This document shows, in pieces, positions 1 through 4,593 of a stretch of DNA of 7,073 nt. Origin of the DNA: Lachnospiraceae bacterium (GTDB lineage Bacteria > Bacillota_A > Clostridia > Lachnospirales > Lachnospiraceae); contig JAIKXO010000322.1 in the NCBI GenBank assembly GCA_024684065.1, forward strand, positions 1 through 7,073, read 5' to 3'. The notes below the pieces were generated by a model. The model made no database searches and was not told the origin of the DNA. It saw only the letters and a program-made list of their open reading frames with translations. The translations under genes were made by a program, and so were the position numbers. How positions within the stretch are numbered: the stretch's first letter is position 1; each line of letters opens with the position of its first letter.

Positions 1-1
1 G

Positions 2-244
2 AAGGCGCGCCATGAGATCACCCACAACAGGTTCTTCAAGAGCCTTAAAGAGCTGAAATCCGCCTTGGCCAACTTCTTTGGTAAATTCGCCAATCCAAAT
101 GAAGAAATAGCTTCCCTATGTCGGTTTGACTTCGGAAAAAAGCAACACTCTGCTTCCAAGCAGCTTTGGATTGGAATGGAGCACAAGCTGGCCAGAAAAA
201 ACATGGCACAAAAATCCATTGATAAGGTTTTGATTCCGATATGA
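2..244 (+). CDS. IS630-family transposase, C-terminal fragment (5' end outside window)
   Basis: Reading from base 2 gives 80 codons open to a TGA at 242-244. The first part, ARHEITHNRFFKSLKELK and then FFGKFANPNEEIASLC, has the pattern of the C-terminal tail of IS630-family (DDE superfamily endonuclease) transposases: a THNRFF segment after the last catalytic acidic residue, followed by a helical stretch ending in a short 'LC' motif. The catalytic D, D and E residues must lie left of the window. The family usually stops a few residues after the LC motif. Here the frame runs on for about 38 more codons of basic sequence, so the tail may come from read-through into flanking DNA or a lost stop. 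I could not identify the terminal inverted repeat. The family call rests on recall of the tail motif and was not searched. Confidence 0.62.
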   Translation, partial: KARHEITHNRFFKSLKELKSALANFFGKFANPNEEIASLCRFDFGKKQHSASKQLWIGMEHKLARKNMAQKSIDKVLIPI

Positions 245-281
245 TATTTTCAATGTGCTATACGAAATTAATATTGTCGCT

Positions 282-296
282 CACTATAAAGTAGTG
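282..296. repeat. Short inverted repeat CACTA-TAAAG-TAGTG
   Basis: Five base pairs of perfect dyad symmetry around a 5-base loop, in the gap after the transposase end. It has no T-tract on either strand and no assigned function. It may belong to the end of the insertion sequence, but this is unproven. Confidence 0.35.
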
Positions 297-312
297 TTTG
301 GCTGGAATCCAT

Positions 313-343
313 CGGAGCTGTTTCTTTGCAGGAAACAGCTCCG
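313..343. repeat. Perfect 12-bp inverted repeat (hairpin) between IS end and MBL gene
   Basis: CGGAGCTGTTTC (313-324) is exactly complementary to GAAACAGCTCCG (332-343) around a 7-base loop. It lies between the convergent 3' ends of the transposase (+) and the hydrolase (-), where a shared terminator would be expected. However, the plus-strand copy is followed by an A-run rather than a U-run, and on the minus strand the T-run precedes the stem. It is therefore a strong hairpin but not a canonical intrinsic terminator. It could protect 3' ends or be part of a mobile-element end. Confidence 0.6.
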
Positions 344-408
344 TGTAAAAAAGTATATAGAAAAGAACTCCGTTCCTTTCACGTTACCGGCAAATGATTT
401 GGGGTCGT

Positions 409-1566
409 TTATGGATTGCATCGCTTGCAGGGCTCATATCCCATGGCGATTGCCTCGTCCCTCGTTCCGTTAAATATCTGCTTGTTCTTCTCCTTCATGT
501 CATCTACGCTCGAACATCCGGAGCGATGGAATTTCTTTGAGTTCGTGTTCAGGACATATGTCTCGGCAACCGGAGCGGGATCCGCGATGATATTCGACCG
601 TTCAGAGGCGCTGCCGGAAGGAGTGAAGGAGCTGTCGAAGAACAGCGCCTGCACGTCCGAGTTCTGTCCGGCTCCCGAGCCGGATAAAGTATTTGCGTCA
701 AAGTTCCTTGCAGTTCCAAAATAGACAGTATTCCCATCGCTTGTACATACGATGTCACCCTGCATGTCGGTCCGGAAAACTCTTGCCCCTGCATCCCGGA
801 GACGACTGAGCACATTTTCATTCGGATGGCCATAAGAATTGTCCGATCCGACAGATATGACGGCGTACTGGGGCATCACCTCCCTGAGGAACTGGTATCC
901 CGTGGAGGAGTCGCTTCCGTGATGGGCCACCTTGAGCACAGTGCTTCTTAAAGGCTGTCCTGAGAATATGACAGAATTCTCTTCCTCTGTCTGGGCGTCG
1001 CCTGTGAACAGGAACGAAGTGTTTCCATAAACGATCCTTAAAACTATGGAATTGTTGTTCGCATTGGTTTCTTTATAGATGGGGCCGAGTACGGTCACGA
1101 TGGACGATCCCAGGCTGAAAGTTTCGCCGGCCCTGGGGACGGTTATAGACTTCCCCTGGCTGGAGAGGTATTTTTTGAAGCTTTTGAAAGCCTTGGTGTC
1201 GTTATCAGTAACGGGGCAATAAGCCGTCCCGACAGTTGCATAATTCAGGGCCCCGGAGAGCCCTCCGATGTGGTCGGCATCCTCATGTGTTGCCACCATG
1301 ATGTCAATATATTTGATCGCCCGGGCGTTCAGGTAGGAATAGATAAGGCTCGACTTGGAGGCATCCCCGCCGTCTATGAGCATGTAATGGCCATCGCACT
1401 GCACGAGCGCGGAATCGCCCTGTCCCACGTCGATGAAGTCTATCTGGAAGGACGGGGGAGTTATGTCCTGCGCATATACCCTTTCGGACAGGAAGAGGAG
1501 GGCGAGCATGAATGTGAATAATGCCGCCGCGATATGCAATTTACTTAAGACTTTTCGATTTTCCAT
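409..1566 (-). CDS. Secreted ComEC-like metallo-beta-lactamase-fold hydrolase with C-terminal Ada-like zinc module
   Basis: This encodes 385 residues. Residues 1-32 form a signal peptide (KVLSK, a hydrophobic core, then a VYA|QD cleavage site), so the product should act outside the membrane. Residues about 41-285 are the metallo-beta-lactamase fold found at the end of ComEC/Rec2: FIDVGQGDSALV, the metal motif HEDADH (94-99), the FTGDA aspartate (D190), HHGSDSST (215-222) and the late GHP motif. ComEC-type MBL domains are linked to nucleic acid or phosphodiester hydrolysis; here that is an inference. A Ser/Gly/Ala-rich linker (about 285-335) leads to a tail with FHRSGC (H347, C351) and YEPCKRCNP (C380, C383), resembling the zinc-binding part of Ada. 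It has no membrane channel domain, unlike full ComEC. An in-frame ATG lies at 1584, but AAAGGAGT stands 6 bases before the ATG at 1566, so the shorter start is chosen. Confidence 0.88.
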   Translation of the reverse strand: MENRKVLSKLHIAAALFTFMLALLFLSERVYAQDITPPSFQIDFIDVGQGDSALVQCDGHYMLIDGGDASKSSLIYSYLNARAIKYIDIMVATHEDADHIGGLSGALNYATVGTAYCPVTDNDTKAFKSFKKYLSSQGKSITVPRAGETFSLGSSIVTVLGPIYKETNANNNSIVLRIVYGNTSFLFTGDAQTEEENSVIFSGQPLRSTVLKVAHHGSDSSTGYQFLREVMPQYAVISVGSDNSYGHPNENVLSRLRDAGARVFRTDMQGDIVCTSDGNTVYFGTARNFDANTLSGSGAGQNSDVQALFFDSSFTPSGSASERSNIIADPAPVAETYVLNTNSKKFHRSGCSSVDDMKEKNKQIFNGTRDEAIAMGYEPCKRCNP

Positions 1567-1572
1567 GATAGC

Positions 1573-1580
1573 ACTCCTTT
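1573..1580 (-). promoter_or_regulatory. Ribosome binding site deciding the MBL start
   Basis: The minus strand reads AAAGGAGT with a 6-base spacer to the ATG at 1566. The upstream in-frame ATG at 1584 sits directly in front of this element and would place it inside the coding region. The start at 1566 also gives a cleaner signal peptide. Confidence 0.75.
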
Positions 1581-1661
1581 CCATGTCAGTCCCCGCCGGT
1601 GCCGGCCATATCAGAATGCTTCAGTTGTTATTTCAGGCAGGTTTTGTAAAGTCACTGGCAG

Positions 1662-1930
1662 TCACGAATACATCTCTCCCAGCCTTTTCAGCTTATCCTT
1701 AAAACCGTTAACCACGCTTTCCGGGCCAAGTATCAGAACGTCCGTACCCAGTGCATAAATCCATCCGAGAAACTGATCCGATACAGGCTCTTCCGGTCTG
1801 CGGTAACATTATATTTTTCCAGTTCCTTTTTAATTTCCGCCATTGTCAGAGCATGCTCGTCATCAGTCTTTTCCAGCATGATACGGCCTAAATAATATAG
1901 CTTCAGTTTTTGATTTGTTCCCTTTGGCAT
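1662..1930 (-). pseudogene. WYL-family transcriptional regulator, internally deleted and frameshifted
   Basis: The first 50 codons (1930 down to about 1781) read as the N-terminal winged-helix part of a clostridial WYL-domain regulator: MPKGTNQKLKLYYLGRIMLE, then LTMAEIKKELEKY and TADRKSLY. After RKSLY the frame continues for only 15 unrelated residues to a TGA at 1733-1735. In another frame, bases 1784-1662 encode 40 residues that match the usual C-terminal end of the same family: VSDQFLGWIYALGTDV and LILGPESVVNGF, then LGEMYS and a TGA. The two ends of one gene are therefore joined out of frame, with the middle lost. Family members are usually about 300 residues or more, so roughly 200-250 residues including the WYL ligand-binding domain are missing. 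The ribosome site GGGAGG before the ATG is still good. A truncated HTH peptide of 65 residues could still be made, but it would have no sensor domain. Confidence 0.75.
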
Positions 1931-1961
1931 GGTTTCCTCCCGGATGCTATGGTCAGCTTTA

Positions 1962-1970
1962 AGTATACCA
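1962..1970 (-). promoter_or_regulatory. Probable extended -10 promoter of the WYL remnant
   Basis: The minus strand reads TGGTATACT, an extended -10 (TGnTATAAT-like). It would place the transcript start near 1955, about 15 bases before the GGGAGG ribosome site. No good -35 is seen at the standard distance, which extended -10 promoters tolerate. A TATAAA lies about 17 bp further upstream. Confidence 0.4.
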
Positions 1971-2037
1971 TACCTGCAAGGGATATTTATACCCCTCTCG
2001 TCAATAAAACTGACATTTTTCGTCTTTTTTGTCTAAA

Positions 2038-2229
2038 TCATTTCATTTCCCCATCATTACTGCATTCCTCGTAATAAGGACATGTAACGCAAAAGCTCCT
2101 GCAAAACCTGTTCTTTCCCCGCAGGCACTTCCTGATCCAATATAAGAATCCGAGTGGATTTCCGTTTGTTCTGAAAAAATAATATCTCGCAAACTGTCCA
2201 ATAAAAACGCCTCGTATCAAGTTAGCCAT
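2038..2229 (-). CDS. Small basic Cys-rich protein (63 aa), unknown function
   Basis: The frame is open for 63 residues. The first half is aromatic and basic (GQFARYYFFR, YWIRKCLRGK). The second half holds a cysteine cluster, C35-x7-C43-x3-C47-x2-C50-x5-C56, with the core FCVTCPYYEEC. This spacing would suit a metal or Fe-S site, but I do not recognise a named family. There is no signal peptide and no convincing transmembrane helix. The gene sits alone between the terminator of the lipoprotein unit and the WYL remnant. No Shine-Dalgarno stands at a proper distance from the ATG at 2229; a purine run (AGAAGAG) lies about 12-18 bases upstream. A palindrome covers the start codon. The patterned cysteines suggest a real gene, but the start is uncertain. 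Confidence 0.5.
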   Translation of the reverse strand: MANLIRGVFIGQFARYYFFRTNGNPLGFLYWIRKCLRGKNRFCRSFCVTCPYYEECSNDGEMK

Positions 2230-2237
2230 GGCTAACT
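2220..2237. promoter_or_regulatory. Perfect 18-bp palindrome over the start of the Cys-rich gene; candidate operator
   Basis: AGTTAGCCATGGCTAACT is an uninterrupted 18-bp palindrome. The ATG of the 63-aa gene is at its centre and a -10-like GATAAT (2238-2243, minus strand) touches its edge. A repressor bound here would block initiation. The TTAG...CTAA arms recall operators of DtxR/IdeR/MntR-type metal regulators, but only loosely. Length and placement support an operator; the identity of the regulator is an inference. Confidence 0.45.
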
Positions 2238-2243
2238 ATTATC
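2238..2243 (-). promoter_or_regulatory. Possible -10 box for the Cys-rich gene
   Basis: The minus strand reads GATAAT (5 of 6 to TATAAT). The predicted transcript start would fall within the palindrome, nearly at the start codon, giving an almost leaderless mRNA. The -35 region (TCATTT/TTCATT) is poor, so this is a weak call. Confidence 0.28.
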
Positions 2244-2260
2244 TCTTCTATTTCTCCGGA

Positions 2261-2291
2261 AAATGAAAATCCCCACCAAAACGGTGGGGAT
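2261..2291 (-). terminator. Intrinsic terminator of the lipoprotein unit
   Basis: On the minus strand ATCCCCACC and GGTGGGGAT form a perfect 9-bp stem with a 5-base loop (GTTTT), followed directly by TTTCATTTT. This is a GC-rich stem plus T-tract about 140 bases past the lipoprotein stop. It also insulates the Cys-rich gene, which therefore needs its own promoter in the short space before 2229. Confidence 0.8.
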
Positions 2292-2312
2292 AATCACTTT
2301 ACTTATACTTTT

Positions 2313-2354
2313 TCATTCTGCTATCAGTCGTTTAAGCCCGTCAAAAAGCCCCAT
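2313..2354 (-). CDS. Candidate 13-residue peptide ORF, amphipathic
   Basis: The minus strand reads an AGAGG ribosome-site-like element, 6 bases, then ATG and 12 further codons giving MGLFDGLKRLIAE and TGA. It lies between the lipoprotein stop (2433) and the terminator (2291), so it would be on the same transcript. The peptide would form an amphipathic helix with Leu/Phe/Ile on one face and Asp/Lys/Arg on the other. It could be a real micropeptide, the surviving first codons of a lost gene (many small cytosolic proteins begin MGLFD), or chance. Confidence 0.25.
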   Translation of the reverse strand: MGLFDGLKRLIAE

Positions 2355-2432
2355 ATCAAACCTCTGTGAAGGATCTGTCCTTCCGGCTGATCATTCCGGC
2401 TCCAGACTCTCATAGGTAAAAAGAAAATATTT

Positions 2433-3716
2433 TCAGTCAAGTATGCTGTAGAAACTGTCGATGTTCTCCCCGGGTAGCGGCACCGGATCCCAGCCATAGT
2501 CCTGAAATGCCGAGATGTTAAGGTTGTTTGCGGCTGCATAGTTGGCTATGATCTGAGCTCTGGTCTCCTCGCGGAGCTTTTCATCTTCGCCTTCCTTTGT
2601 AAACTTATCATAATACTTTCCGAAGATCTTCTTTGCACTGTCTGTATAACCTGATCCGTCCTCGACAATATCCGCGGATACGACCTCATATCCTGCATCC
2701 GTAGTTTTTACATGTATGCAGCCCGGATAGGAACCTCCGGAAGTGTTCTCGAGGATATCACCCTTCAGATCGTAATTGAATATCCAGAAATTACCGTACA
2801 CACGGATATCGGATCTGTCGGATTCATCTTCAGCGATGATGACAGGGCATGGAATGCACACCTGGGACTTGTCATAATGCTGTCCGAACTCATCTATCAT
2901 ATACTGATACAATACGGTGTAGAACAGTTCCGGACCGGGATACTCATATGCGGGAAGGGCCTCACCTGTCACCGCCCCATCCTGTCCTACCGGCTGGAAT
3001 TCTATTATCGTCGCGTCTCCTTCTTCAGCGAAGAGCCGGTCGAAATTACTCTCGGCGGCAGCTTCGTCATAATCCTCAAACTGACTGTTGCAGGTCTTGT
3101 AATAATATGTCCCGTTTCCGTTCTCGTCATATTTAACATATGCTTCTTCGACTTCGATAAATGAACCTTCGTCTATAAGATACCTGGTCATGAAGTGGTT
3201 TCCGCCGACATAGAGGTATTTGTCCTTTATGGCAAGAGGATATGCCGTTCCGCCTGCACAGACGCTTGCAAGATAAGTCGGAACACCGTCTTTATACCAG
3301 AATATCTGTGCATCTGTCGCAGCGTGTTTTCCCTCTTCCCATTCATATGTTCCGCTTGCCACCATGAGCACATCCGTGTCCCAGATCGTTGCATTGGCAT
3401 ATCCCGTACCGTCTCCCAGCCTGTCAACTATCTGAGTGAATGTATCACATCCGGTAATATCAATGGTATCTGTCTGATCCGGTGCCTCATATACATCAGA
3501 GACATTAAATGATGCCGGATCGTATGAGCCATGACTGTCTTCCGTCTTCGCACCTTCTTCTGTCTTCGCACTTTCCTCTACGGCTGCAGAGGCTTCCTGT
3601 GTTTCTTCCGTTCCGGGCTGTCCGTTTGTATTTATCGTGACAGTTCTGCTGCAGCCCGCCAGAACAGATGCCACCATCAATCCAGTTATAATATTTACGA
3701 TCGATTTCATTCTCAT
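2433..3716 (-). CDS. Lipoprotein of unrecognised family (427 aa)
   Basis: The N-terminus MRMKSIVNIITGLMVASVLA followed by GC is a lipoprotein signal: a basic start, a hydrophobic core and the lipobox LAGC with the lipidated cysteine at residue 22. The mature protein would be anchored on the outer face of the membrane. Residues about 30-65 form an acidic Glu/Ala/Thr linker containing two copies of a six-residue unit. Residues about 80-427 form a globular part rich in Tyr, Asp and Gly, with segments such as AQIFWYKDGVPTYLASV and KDKYLYVGGNHF that suggest beta-strand repeats or a propeller-like fold. I do not recognise a family. AGGAGG stands 7 bases before the ATG at 3716; a second ATG at 3710 is less well placed. 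The gene ends with TGA, with a terminator about 140 bases on, and appears monocistronic. Confidence 0.85.
   Translation of the reverse strand: MRMKSIVNIITGLMVASVLAGCSRTVTINTNGQPGTEETQEASAAVEESAKTEEGAKTEDSHGSYDPASFNVSDVYEAPDQTDTIDITGCDTFTQIVDRLGDGTGYANATIWDTDVLMVASGTYEWEEGKHAATDAQIFWYKDGVPTYLASVCAGGTAYPLAIKDKYLYVGGNHFMTRYLIDEGSFIEVEEAYVKYDENGNGTYYYKTCNSQFEDYDEAAAESNFDRLFAEEGDATIIEFQPVGQDGAVTGEALPAYEYPGPELFYTVLYQYMIDEFGQHYDKSQVCIPCPVIIAEDESDRSDIRVYGNFWIFNYDLKGDILENTSGGSYPGCIHVKTTDAGYEVVSADIVEDGSGYTDSAKKIFGKYYDKFTKEGEDEKLREETRAQIIANYAAANNLNISAFQDYGWDPVPLPGENIDSFYSILD
3540..3575 (-). repeat. 18-bp tandem duplication in the lipoprotein linker
   Basis: Two adjacent 18-bp units differ at two bases and encode ESAKTE and EGAKTE (residues 48-53 and 54-59). 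This in-frame duplication lengthens the spacer between the lipid anchor and the folded domain. Confidence 0.75.
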
Positions 3717-3742
3717 ACTCTTTCCTCCTGTATATTCAAGAT

Positions 3743-3756
3743 CTGCAAAGTTGCAG
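3743..3756. promoter_or_regulatory. 14-bp dyad CTGCAA-AG-TTGCAG upstream of the lipoprotein
   Basis: Perfect 6-bp arms lie about 27-40 bases upstream of the lipoprotein start, where a promoter or operator is expected. I see no convincing -35/-10 pair with it, so its regulatory role is only a guess. Confidence 0.25.
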
Positions 3757-3790
3757 TTATTGAAATGCCCGGGACCGGTATATCATGTTT

Positions 3791-3866
3791 GCACCGATTT
3801 GCGAAGCAAATCGTGTGCTTTGGAACGAACTTCAGTTCGTTCCGATTCGATCCTCTGGATCGAATC
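3791..3866. repeat. Cluster of three adjacent perfect hairpins
   Basis: Three stem-loops stand almost end to end. The first is CGATTTGC-gaa-GCAAATCG (3795-3813), extended by GCAC/GTGC (3791-3794 with 3815-3818) past one bulged T. The second is GGAACGAAC-ttca-GTTCGTTCC (3822-3843). The third is GATTCGATCC-tct-GGATCGAATC (3844-3866). The arms differ in sequence but share small loops and TTCG/CGAA-like content. The cluster fills the gap between the toxin stop (3905) and the lipoprotein promoter region. None is followed by a T-tract on either strand. It could be a palindromic interspersed element (REP/MITE-like) or an RNA 3'-end stabiliser. Confidence 0.7.
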
Positions 3867-3904
3867 ATTTCCGCTTCAAATCAGAGAGAGATCACCATGC
3901 CAGT

Positions 3905-4222
3905 TTATAATCCTCTCAATATACTGATGTAATCTTGTCTTTGGTCTACAACTGCATAAATGATAATTGTTTTTCTCTCTTCATCAACTTTATAGAAAAC
4001 CAGATTCTTTTCCAGGGTCAGCACGCGGTAACCCTGTCTTCGTAATACCGGATATCTGGGTTCCTCTCCCAAACAGGGATTATCTTAAAGCATCATAATA
4101 GAGCTTTCGAGTTCATCCAGTTTTTCAAGTGCTGTTTCATTGTCAGAATTCCGGGCAACAAACAAAACTATTCTACGGATCAGTGCATCCGCTTTGTCAG
4201 TCCGGACTATATTATATTTCAA
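3905..4222 (-). pseudogene. RelE/ParE-family toxin gene with in-frame ochre stop
   Basis: The gene starts two bases after the antitoxin stop, with a TTG at 4222 preceded by GGAGGG at 4229-4234. It would encode 105 residues of a type II toxin of the RelE/ParE superfamily: KYNIVRTDKADALIRRIVLF, then a helix, then EPRYPVLRRQGYRVL, NLVFYKVDEE and IIIYAVVDQRQDYISIL, the usual ParE-like beta-sheet and C-terminal YAVVD.R.DY end. Codon 46 is TAA (4085-4087), between MML and DNPCLGEEP, so translation should stop before the sheet that carries the active surface. All else is in frame, so one base change (for example from AAA, AAG or GAA) accounts for the loss. RelE-type toxins cleave ribosome-bound mRNA and ParE-type ones target gyrase; this sequence does not decide which. 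Confidence 0.75.
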
Positions 4223-4224
4223 TG

Positions 4225-4503
4225 TTAGCCCTCCATAAGCATTGCCCTTATATCATCAAAGGTATCTTTGACAGGAGCGACTCTTCCGTTTCTCACATCA
4301 TCATCTGCCTCAGCAAGGATTTCCAAAAGCTCAAGCCTTGATTTCATCCGGTTATATTCTTCATAGGACAGAGAAACTGTATCTCCCCTTCCATTTACCG
4401 TTATTATTACTGCGGTATTTGCTTCATGGCACTGTTTAGATATTTCATTATAATGATTCCTGAGATCTGCCGACGGTCTGATGGTTTCCTGCATAGCTAA
4501 CAT
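4225..4503 (-). CDS. Phd/YefM-family antitoxin
   Basis: This encodes 92 residues. The N-terminal part (IRPSADLRNHYNEISKQCHE, then AVIITVNGRGDTVSLSYEEY) is the Phd/YefM fold that binds operator DNA as a dimer. The acidic C-terminal part (EILAEADDDVRNGRVAPVKD, ending FDDIRAMLMEG) is the disordered segment that covers the partner toxin. The longer in-frame ATG at 4584 would add an unrelated 27 residues; AAGGAGA 8 bases before the ATG at 4503 decides the shorter start. The last codons (ATGGAGGGC) double as the ribosome site of the toxin gene, giving coupled expression. The antitoxin looks intact although its toxin has a stop codon. It is likely self-regulated through the palindrome at 4529-4540. 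Confidence 0.85.
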   Translation of the reverse strand: MLAMQETIRPSADLRNHYNEISKQCHEANTAVIITVNGRGDTVSLSYEEYNRMKSRLELLEILAEADDDVRNGRVAPVKDTFDDIRAMLMEG

Positions 4504-4510
4504 ATCATCA

Positions 4511-4517
4511 TCTCCTT
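4511..4517 (-). promoter_or_regulatory. Ribosome binding site deciding the antitoxin start
   Basis: The minus strand reads AAGGAGA. Its GGAG core leaves 8 bases to the ATG at 4503. No such element precedes the upstream ATG at 4584. Confidence 0.7.
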
Positions 4518-4528
4518 TCTTATAGACA

Positions 4529-4540
4529 TATGATATCATA
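4529..4540. promoter_or_regulatory. 12-bp palindrome TATGATATCATA, candidate antitoxin operator
   Basis: A perfect 12-bp palindrome lies between the putative promoter and the ribosome site of the antitoxin gene. With flanking CATAT/ATATG it forms a longer imperfect dyad (4527-4545). Phd/YefM antitoxins repress their own operons at such sites; the assignment here rests on position and symmetry. Confidence 0.45.
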
Positions 4541-4545
4541 ATATG

Positions 4546-4572
4546 ACTATATGAAAAAGTGTAATCTGACAA
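4546..4572 (-). promoter_or_regulatory. Possible promoter of the toxin-antitoxin module
   Basis: The minus strand carries TTGTCA (4567-4572) and TATAGT (4546-4551), each 5 of 6 to consensus, but 15 bp apart, which is short. A second -10-like TATTAT lies at 4538-4543, overlapping the palindrome. One of these should start the module. Confidence 0.35.
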
Positions 4573-4593
4573 TTGTTCTTCCAATATCCATCC

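Noticed and set aside
313..343. The 12-bp inverted repeat as an intrinsic terminator.
   Set aside because: No T-tract follows the stem on either strand; an A-run follows on the plus strand.
2262..2295. The 9-bp GC-rich stem as a plus-strand terminator.
   Set aside because: On the plus strand it is followed by AATCACTTT rather than a T-run, and no plus-strand gene ends nearby; the T-tract is on the minus strand.
2313..2435. Lipoprotein frame continues through three successive TGA codons (2433-2435, 2391-2393, 2313-2315) with protein-like sequence between them, suggesting UGA recoding.
   Set aside because: Other genes here also end in TGA, there is no sign of a selenocysteine element, and three stops over 40 codons fits non-coding sequence. 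The last part is better considered as the separate 13-codon ORF.
2324..2539. A 71-codon minus-strand frame overlapping the lipoprotein 3' end.
   Set aside because: It overlaps a well-supported gene in another frame, its sequence is compositionally odd and there is no ribosome site at its ATG.
2712..3164. Long plus-strand open frame of 150 codons antisense to the lipoprotein.
   Set aside because: It is an antisense shadow of a gene with clear signal and start; no ribosome site or recognisable motif.
3791..3866. The hairpin cluster as a CRISPR array.
   Set aside because: The three palindromes have different arm sequences and no regular repeat-spacer pattern, and no cas genes are nearby.
3531..3932. 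Plus-strand open frames running through the hairpin cluster.
   Set aside because: They are antisense to the lipoprotein N-terminus and then cross the palindromes; the predicted proteins are repetitive shadow sequence.
4504..4584. N-terminal extension of the antitoxin to the ATG at 4584.
   Set aside because: The stretch contains the promoter-like boxes, the palindrome and the ribosome site, and its translation is unlike Phd/YefM proteins.
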